From Ralstonia sp. RRA (GTDB lineage Bacteria > Pseudomonadota > Gammaproteobacteria > Burkholderiales > Burkholderiaceae): DNA of 64,000 bases. The notes below the pieces were generated by a model. The model was not told the origin of the DNA and made no database searches. It saw only the letters and a program-made list of their open reading frames with translations. Positions 59,374 to 64,000 of the stretch are shown piece by piece. The stretch is taken from NCBI RefSeq assembly GCF_037023145.1, contig NZ_CP146091.1, forward strand, positions 1,860,001 through 1,924,000. The letters run 5' to 3'. Position 1 is the stretch's first letter, and every line of letters begins with the position of its first letter. The position numbers and the translations under genes are program-made.

Positions 59374-59997
59374 TCAAGCCAGACATCGCATTCGTTCTGC
59401 GCCGGCGGTCTGGAACGTGGCGCGTACCGCGCTGCGGCTGGAGACGATCACCTGCGCAACGGCAGGGTGCCGGGCCAGCGCAAGCGCCTGGTGCACGCGC
59501 TCCACACCGTCATCGAGACGCTGTTGCAGCGACGGCTCCACCGTGAGGCCATCGTCTTCCACCACGATCTGCGAATCGACCGCAAAGATGCCGGGCAGGA
59601 TCGAGCGCGCGGCGAGTGCCGTCAGCACCGGGCGCAACGCATAGTCGATCGCCAGCGTGTGGGCGAGGCTGCCGCCGGTGGCAATCGGCAGCACGACCTT
59701 GTCGCGCAGCCCGCTCTGCGGCAGCAGATCGAGAAACGTTTTGAGCAGGCCGCTGTAAGCCGCCTTGTAGACCGGCGTGGCCAGAATCACCACCCCAGCC
59801 GCTTCCACCCGCGCCACCGCATTCGCGATGGCGGGGTCGGACACCTGCGCGCCCAGCAGCGCATCGGCCGGCAGGCTACGCAGGTCCAGGTGGTCCGCTG
59901 TCTCACCGGCGCGTTCGAGCTGCGCACGTACATGGCCCAGCAGGCGCGCGGACTTCGATTGCGCCGAAGGGCTGCCGGAGATGGTGAGAATACTCAT
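59374..59997 (-). CDS. ssuE: NADPH-dependent FMN reductase SsuE
   Basis: This 207-residue flavodoxin-like reductase supplies FMNH2 to SsuD. LTISGSPSAQSKSARLLGHV holds the phosphate-binding loop, and VVILATPVYKAAYSGLLKTFLDLLPQ plus VLPIATGGSLAHTLAIDYALRP are typical SsuE segments. It follows sbp by 30 bases and is probably cotranscribed with it. Confidence 0.93.
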   Translation of the reverse strand: MSILTISGSPSAQSKSARLLGHVRAQLERAGETADHLDLRSLPADALLGAQVSDPAIANAVARVEAAGVVILATPVYKAAYSGLLKTFLDLLPQSGLRDKVVLPIATGGSLAHTLAIDYALRPVLTALAARSILPGIFAVDSQIVVEDDGLTVEPSLQQRLDDGVERVHQALALARHPAVAQVIVSSRSAVRATFQTAGAERMRCLA

Positions 59998-60027
59998 GAT
60001 GCGGACACACCTGTGGGTTGCTTGGGC

Positions 60028-61035
60028 TTACTTGCCCGGTTGATAGAGCTGATCAAACTGGCCGCCATCGGCAAAGTGCGTCTTCTGCGCCTTCTGCCAG
60101 CCGCCGAACGTGTCGTCGATGGTCACCAGCTTCACCTTCGGGAATTCGCTCTCGTGCTTCTTGGCCACCGCCGGGTCGGTCGGGCGATAGAAATTCTTCG
60201 CGCCAATCTCTTGCCCTTGCGGCGTGTACAGGAACTTGAGATACGCCTCGGCCGCCTTGCGCGTGCCCTTCTTGTCGGCCACCTTGTCCACCACCGCCAC
60301 CGGCGGCTCGGCCAGGATGGAAATCGACGGCACCACCACGTCAAACTTGTCCTTGCCTTCCACGCGCGCAGCCAGCAGCGCCTCGTCTTCCCATGCGATC
60401 AGCACATCACCAATCCCGCGTTCCGTGAAGGTGGTCGTGGCACCGCGCGCGCCCGAATCCAGCACCGGCACGTTCTTATAGAGCTTCTGCACAAAGTCCT
60501 TGGCCGTCGCGTCCGAGCCGCCCGGCTGCTTGAGCGCATAGGCCCAGGCGGCCAGATAGTTCCAGCGTGCACCGCCCGAGGTCTTCGGGTTGGGCGTGAT
60601 CACGGCAATGCCGGGCTTGACCAGGTCGTTCCAATCCTTGATGCCCTTCGGGTTGCCCTTGCGCACCAGGAACACGATGGTGGACGTGTACGGCGACGCG
60701 TTGTTCGGCAGGCGCTTCTGCCAATCCTTGGCCGTCAGGCCCTTCTCTGCAATGGCGTCGATGTCGTAGCCGAGTGCCAGCGTCACCACATCGGCATCCA
60801 GCCCGTCGATCACCGAGCGGGCCTGCTTGCCCGAACCGCCGTGTGAGGCGCGCAGGGTGATGTCTTCACCCGTCTCGGCTTTCCACTTCTTGGCGAATTC
60901 GGTGTTGATTTCCTTGTACAGCTCGCGCGTCGGGTCATACGACACGTTCAGCAGCGTCGTTGCCGCGTGCGCGCCTACGGTTCCCCCCGCCACAATGGCA
61001 GCCGCGATGGCGTTGAAGACAAACTTGCGAATCAT
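60028..61035 (-). CDS. sbp: Periplasmic sulfate-binding protein
   Basis: This 335-residue protein has a Sec signal peptide (cleavage near AHA-ATT, residue 24). The mature part starts [24 protein letters not shown] and contains [30 protein letters not shown] and [16 protein letters not shown], the sulfate-contacting segments of Sbp/CysP. It serves CysTWA, whose genes lie 8 kb downstream in the same direction. It is the first gene of the sulfur locus. Confidence 0.95.
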   Translation of the reverse strand: MIRKFVFNAIAAAIVAGGTVGAHAATTLLNVSYDPTRELYKEINTEFAKKWKAETGEDITLRASHGGSGKQARSVIDGLDADVVTLALGYDIDAIAEKGLTAKDWQKRLPNNASPYTSTIVFLVRKGNPKGIKDWNDLVKPGIAVITPNPKTSGGARWNYLAAWAYALKQPGGSDATAKDFVQKLYKNVPVLDSGARGATTTFTERGIGDVLIAWEDEALLAARVEGKDKFDVVVPSISILAEPPVAVVDKVADKKGTRKAAEAYLKFLYTPQGQEIGAKNFYRPTDPAVAKKHESEFPKVKLVTIDDTFGGWQKAQKTHFADGGQFDQLYQPGK

Positions 61036-61340
61036 CTTGCTGGCTCCGTTTCTTGCATCTTATGGATTTGGATAGGAGCAAGACTACCGAGCGGGCCTTG
61101 TACGGGGAACGAATGGTTTCAGGGATTGTTCATCGTTTTTTGCATATAGAGGCGCACCCGTCATGTCGCCAATCTGCAGGGCCCTCAGCGTGTCCGCTTG
61201 CGGCCGTGCAGACCCAAGGTGACCGCCTCTTGGCCGTTGCGCCATCAGGCCGATCGGGTGGGTCTTGGCGACGACCGTCCTATAGGCACCGCCAAGTTGA
61301 TAGCATTGCACTTTCAGCCGCATCGACAGCCCCGCAGCCT
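61036..61340. other. Upstream region of the sulfur locus
   Basis: This 305-base divergent spacer separates sbp from an unknown membrane-protein gene. I see no gene in it. No promoter with good -35 and -10 boxes is obvious upstream of sbp, which fits a CysB-activated promoter (these have poor -35 elements). A CCATAAGATGC sequence about 30 bases before the sbp start may be part of the promoter. There is nothing certain for the plus-strand gene. Confidence 0.35.
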
Positions 61341-61907
61341 ATGAGTCGAAACGCCCTCCTCGTCCTCATCAAGATCGCACTCACCGTACCGGTGACATAC
61401 GCGTTGGCTTACCCATTCTTTAACGCGTCCGCAACCGGGGGCGTTTTCAAGGAAGTTGAGTTGCTTGGCGTGTTCTGGGCCACTGTCCTTGTGATCGCTT
61501 TTCTCACATTGATTTTTCTGTATTGCCGCGATCTTTTTCGATCCCTTTCCTTGGTACGCCCAAGTGCGCGAACGGCATCCCCGCGAAGTGTTTGGCTCAT
61601 GTTTCTGCTGCCCTACAACTTCGTTGAGGACTTTTTCATCATCGCTAACGTGGCAAATTCCTTGCGGAGCGAGGCGCAGCACAATCGTGCGCTTCATCCT
61701 TTCCAGCGTTTCGGCATGGTATCTGGCATGGGCTGGTGCACCGCACAGATCATCTCTTTGCTCCCAAACGACGTGGGGGCGATAGCGGGGGTTCTGGCCT
61801 TACCACTCTGGATCATTCACTGGCGATTCATCCGGCAGGTGAATCAGGCCTTGAGGAAAGCCGGCCGTGCCAGCATGAAAGCGAACCACGCCCTTGGCGA
61901 CGCATGA
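61341..61907 (+). CDS. Uncharacterised membrane protein
   Basis: I do not recognise this 188-residue protein. Hydrophobic segments are near residues 6-26, 42-65 (LGVFWATVLVIAFLTLIFLYC), 83-100 and 140-160. The central SVWLMFLLPYNFVEDFFIIANVANSLR motif is distinctive. The start is ATG 61341, which places the first helix at the N-terminus; a longer upstream frame has no supporting signal. Codon use is less GC-rich than in the sulfur genes. No partner gene is adjacent on the plus strand. Confidence 0.6.
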   Translation: MSRNALLVLIKIALTVPVTYALAYPFFNASATGGVFKEVELLGVFWATVLVIAFLTLIFLYCRDLFRSLSLVRPSARTASPRSVWLMFLLPYNFVEDFFIIANVANSLRSEAQHNRALHPFQRFGMVSGMGWCTAQIISLLPNDVGAIAGVLALPLWIIHWRFIRQVNQALRKAGRASMKANHALGDA

Positions 61908-62007
61908 ATTCAAACGCTGGACGAGGACAAGCTCGCTCCGCTGGAGCGCTTATCCGGCCCTTGAGCGCGGGATAAGGCGAGGAGACACGAACGATAAACG
62001 CAAAAAA

Positions 62008-62038
62008 TGCCGCTCTAGAGCCCTCCAGAGCGGCACTT
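62008..62038 (-). terminator. Intrinsic terminator after the trpS fragment
   Basis: TGCCGCTCT and AGAGCGGCA form a perfect 9-base stem with an 11-base loop; on the minus strand the second arm is followed by TTTTTTG. It is also placed to end the plus-strand membrane-protein message, though the U-run favours the minus strand. Confidence 0.75.
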
Positions 62039-62056
62039 CAGCCTTTAGCGCAGCCC

Positions 62057-62332
62057 TCAGTGCACCACGCGCTCAAACGTAAACTGCCCATCCCGATCAT
62101 CCACCGGCACCACCTCCAGCACGTTGCGGCGCACCTTGTCGACATCGTGCGCGTTGTCGGTCAGGGCTTGCGTGTCGGCCACCAGCACGAACTGGCGGTG
62201 CGTTTCCTGGAGTTGAAGACGGGTCTGCAACAACCCGACGTAATGCCCAAGGTGCAGCGGCCCGGTCGGCCGATCACCGATTCGGCAAAAAACCCTACGA
62301 GGGTTGCCCGCTCGTAGGGTGAGGATCATCAA
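62057..62332 (-). pseudogene. Truncated tryptophanyl-tRNA synthetase fragment
   Basis: The central part reads [15 protein letters not shown] (the class I HIGH-type motif of TrpRS), then a helix-rich stretch and [23 protein letters not shown], all matching the first 70 or so residues of TrpRS. After NVLEV homology stops, and a 16-residue unrelated tail precedes the stop, so the anticodon domain and KMSKS loop are missing. The apparent N-terminus ([13 protein letters not shown]) is translated from the upstream terminator hairpin and is not TrpRS-like. It cannot be a working synthetase; it is a remnant or a short decoy-like ORF. Confidence 0.7.
62288..62320 (-). terminator. Intrinsic terminator of the efflux operon
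   Basis: On the minus strand CCCTACGAG and CTCGTAGGG form a perfect 9-base stem followed directly by TTTTTT, about 30 bases after the outer-membrane factor gene. It lies between that gene and the trpS fragment and overlaps the apparent start of the latter. Confidence 0.85.
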
Positions 62333-62347
62333 TCGCTATCGCGTGGT

Positions 62348-63823
62348 TTAGCTGCTGGACGCAGATGGCTCGTCACGGTTCCACCAGCCGCCGCCCAGCG
62401 CCTGCAGCAGTGCCACCGAATCCGTGAAGCGATCCGCGCGGGCTTGCGCCACGCTCACCAGGGCCTGCTGATACGCCTGCTCCGCCTGCAGTACGGCCGG
62501 CGAGCCGACCATGCCGGCGGCCAGCTGGCGCTGCGCCATGTTCAGGCTCTTGCGGGCGGCCAGCTCGGCCTTATGTGCGCTTTGCAGCGAGCGCGCATCG
62601 GCCTGGATGGCATGCAGCGTATCTGCCACGTTCTGGAACGCCGTCAGTACGGTGCTGCGGTATTGCGCAGCTGCCTGGTCATACCGGGCCTCTGCCGCAC
62701 GTTGTTGGTGCATCAGGCCGCCGCCACGGAAAATCGGCACCGCCAAGCCAGCCGAGAGGTTCCACAGGCCCGTGCCGCTGGTGAACAGCATGCGCAGCAA
62801 TTCCTCCGCACTGCCCACGTTGCCCGTCAAGGTCACGCTGGGCAGGCGTGCTGCAATCGCCACGCCAATGTCTGCGCTGGCCGCATGCAGTTGCGCCTGA
62901 GCCGCCCGAATGTCGGGCCGCTGCTCAACCAGTTGTGACGGCAAGCTTAGCGGCAGTTCAGCCGGCAGATGCAATGCGTCCAACTCGAACCGCTGCGTGA
63001 TCTCGTCGCTCGGGTAACGGCCAGCCAACACGGTGATGAGGTTGCGCTGCTGCGCCAGTTGCTTCTCAAGCGGGGGCAAGCTGGCCTCCATCTGCGCGAG
63101 CGCGGCTTCCTGCGCGGCCACATCGGCGCCGCCCAGCAGCCCTGCGTGTTGTTGCCTGCGGGTCGCCTCCAGCAACTGCTCGGCCACTCTCACGGCCTCC
63201 TGTGTCGCCTTGACCTGCGCACGCAACGCGGCCTCCTGGATGGCTGCGTTGACGACACTGGAAGTCAGCGTCAGGTAGGCGGCCTCGTACTCGAAGCGCG
63301 CCGCCTCCGTCTGGGCCGCGGTCGACTCAACCTGTCGCCGGACCCCGCCGAACACGTCCGGCATGTAGGACACCACCAGCTGCGACGTATGCAACGAATA
63401 GAGATCCGCGTTGGACTTGAGCGGGCTGGCGATCGCCTTGGCATTCCGTGTGCGTGACGAGTTGTGCGAACCATCCAGCGTTGGAAAGAAATCGGCCCGC
63501 TGCGCTGCCAGGTTTTCCTGGGCAGCACGCAGTGCGGCCTTGGCCGATTGCAGGTCGGGATTCGCCTTGAGGGCCTCCTCCACCAGCGCGTTCAACGCGT
63601 CTGAGCCAAACAGCGTCCACCACTTGGCCGAGACGGCCTGCCCTTGGTTCAGGCGTTGGGACTGCCCGTCTTGCGTTGGTGTCGCTACGGTGGGAGTGGG
63701 CTGGTTGGCTGTGTAGCCTGGCACATCCGGTGCCGCCGGGCGCTTGAAGTCCGGCCCTACGGCACAACCCGCGGCAGTCACCGACAGCACGACGCTGGCG
63801 GCAATACGTGTCATGCGGTTCAT
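62348..63823 (-). CDS. Outer-membrane efflux lipoprotein (OprM/NodT-type OMF)
   Basis: This 491-residue outer-membrane factor is an acylated channel of a tripartite efflux pump. It has a lipoprotein signal with lipobox AAGC (Cys about residue 20), then CAVGPDFKRPAAPDVPGY, the N-terminal mark of NodT-family proteins, and two repeated helical halves with VEEALKANPDLQSAKAALRAAQENL and LVEQRPDIRAAQAQLHAASADIGVAIAARLP. The start is ATG 63823 with AGGGGAG upstream; it overlaps the RND stop (TGATG). Confidence 0.9.
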   Translation of the reverse strand: MNRMTRIAASVVLSVTAAGCAVGPDFKRPAAPDVPGYTANQPTPTVATPTQDGQSQRLNQGQAVSAKWWTLFGSDALNALVEEALKANPDLQSAKAALRAAQENLAAQRADFFPTLDGSHNSSRTRNAKAIASPLKSNADLYSLHTSQLVVSYMPDVFGGVRRQVESTAAQTEAARFEYEAAYLTLTSSVVNAAIQEAALRAQVKATQEAVRVAEQLLEATRRQQHAGLLGGADVAAQEAALAQMEASLPPLEKQLAQQRNLITVLAGRYPSDEITQRFELDALHLPAELPLSLPSQLVEQRPDIRAAQAQLHAASADIGVAIAARLPSVTLTGNVGSAEELLRMLFTSGTGLWNLSAGLAVPIFRGGGLMHQQRAAEARYDQAAAQYRSTVLTAFQNVADTLHAIQADARSLQSAHKAELAARKSLNMAQRQLAAGMVGSPAVLQAEQAYQQALVSVAQARADRFTDSVALLQALGGGWWNRDEPSASSS

Positions 63824-64000
63824 CACGACTCCCCTTCCGTTGCAACATAGGCGACCGGACCTTCCGGACGCTTGCGTCGGGCCGCTCGTTCTTCAATCAG
63901 GTAATACAGCGCGGGCAGCAGCACCAGCGTGAGCACGGTTGCGCTCACCAGGCCGCCCACCACCACGGTGGCCAGCGGCCGCTGCACATCGCTGCCAAGA
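63822..64000 (-). CDS. RND efflux transporter, C-terminal end (continues outside window)
   Basis: Only the last 59 codons are visible. They read QRPLATVVVGG and LVLLPALYYLIEE, the last transmembrane helix of RND pumps, followed by a basic cytoplasmic tail. The GSDVQRPLATVVVGGLVSATVLTLVLLPALY pattern is closest to the CzcA/CusA heavy-metal-efflux subfamily, though short sequence limits certainty. It pairs with the outer-membrane factor encoded immediately downstream. Confidence 0.85.

Overview
The window is a contiguous, gene-dense, high-GC chromosomal segment. Gene content and neighbourhoods (gsiABCD with iaaA, alr-radA beside lplT, the glyoxylate-shunt genes aceA and aceB, and a combined sulfate/alkanesulfonate locus) suggest a betaproteobacterium of the Burkholderiales, most likely Ralstonia or a close relative. 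That assignment is inference from gene order and protein character; there is no rRNA or other marker gene here. I saw no tRNA or rRNA gene, prophage, insertion sequence or CRISPR array.

Layout. 1-2088: 3' end of dapE, a CYTH-domain protein and prmB. 2089-3054: repeat-rich non-coding DNA around a small lipoprotein gene that looks frameshifted. 3055-12293 (minus): one peptide/glutathione scavenging operon, in transcription order murR-type regulator, iaaA, gsiA, gsiB, gsiC, gsiD, an S58 aminopeptidase and an M55 D-aminopeptidase, with a recognisable promoter and palindrome in front. 12532-20653: a yheS-type ABC-F protein, a class III CoA-transferase, a DUF523 protein, dsbB, a surface-lipoprotein-like gene of lower GC, radA and alr. 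21312-28779: lplT, a LysR regulator divergent from a LysE-type exporter, the tsaB-rimI-UDG operon, an acyl-CoA-binding protein, an MFS exporter and an AtaL-like protein. 28895-40060: aceB, a haloacid dehalogenase, an unknown membrane protein, a LysR regulator, uspA, an NCS1 transporter / hydantoin-type racemase / GntR regulator set with TTGTnnACAA operators, a secreted histidine-ammonia-lyase homologue, and aceA. 40548-48089: a small membrane protein, a KimA-like permease, a TPP-enzyme/RraA/GGCT operon and a LytS/LytR-type two-component system coupled to a 2TM protein. 48218-61035 (minus): a sulfur locus of fourteen genes (sbp, ssuE, two ssuA copies, ssuD, ssuC, ssuB, a Mop protein, an EAL-like protein, a hydrolase, cysT, cysW, cysA, cysB). 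61341-64000: an unknown membrane protein, a trpS fragment between two terminators, and the end of a tripartite efflux operon (OMF plus RND pump).

The most unusual items are: the exported HAL-family protein whose MIO-forming Ala-Ser-Gly is replaced by Glu-Ala-Asp; a catalytically degenerate EAL protein inside the sulfur-assimilation locus; a TbpB-like lipoprotein with foreign-looking composition; a compound hairpin element at 2825-2990; and a peptide-import operon that carries two specialised aminopeptidases under an RpiR/MurR-type regulator.
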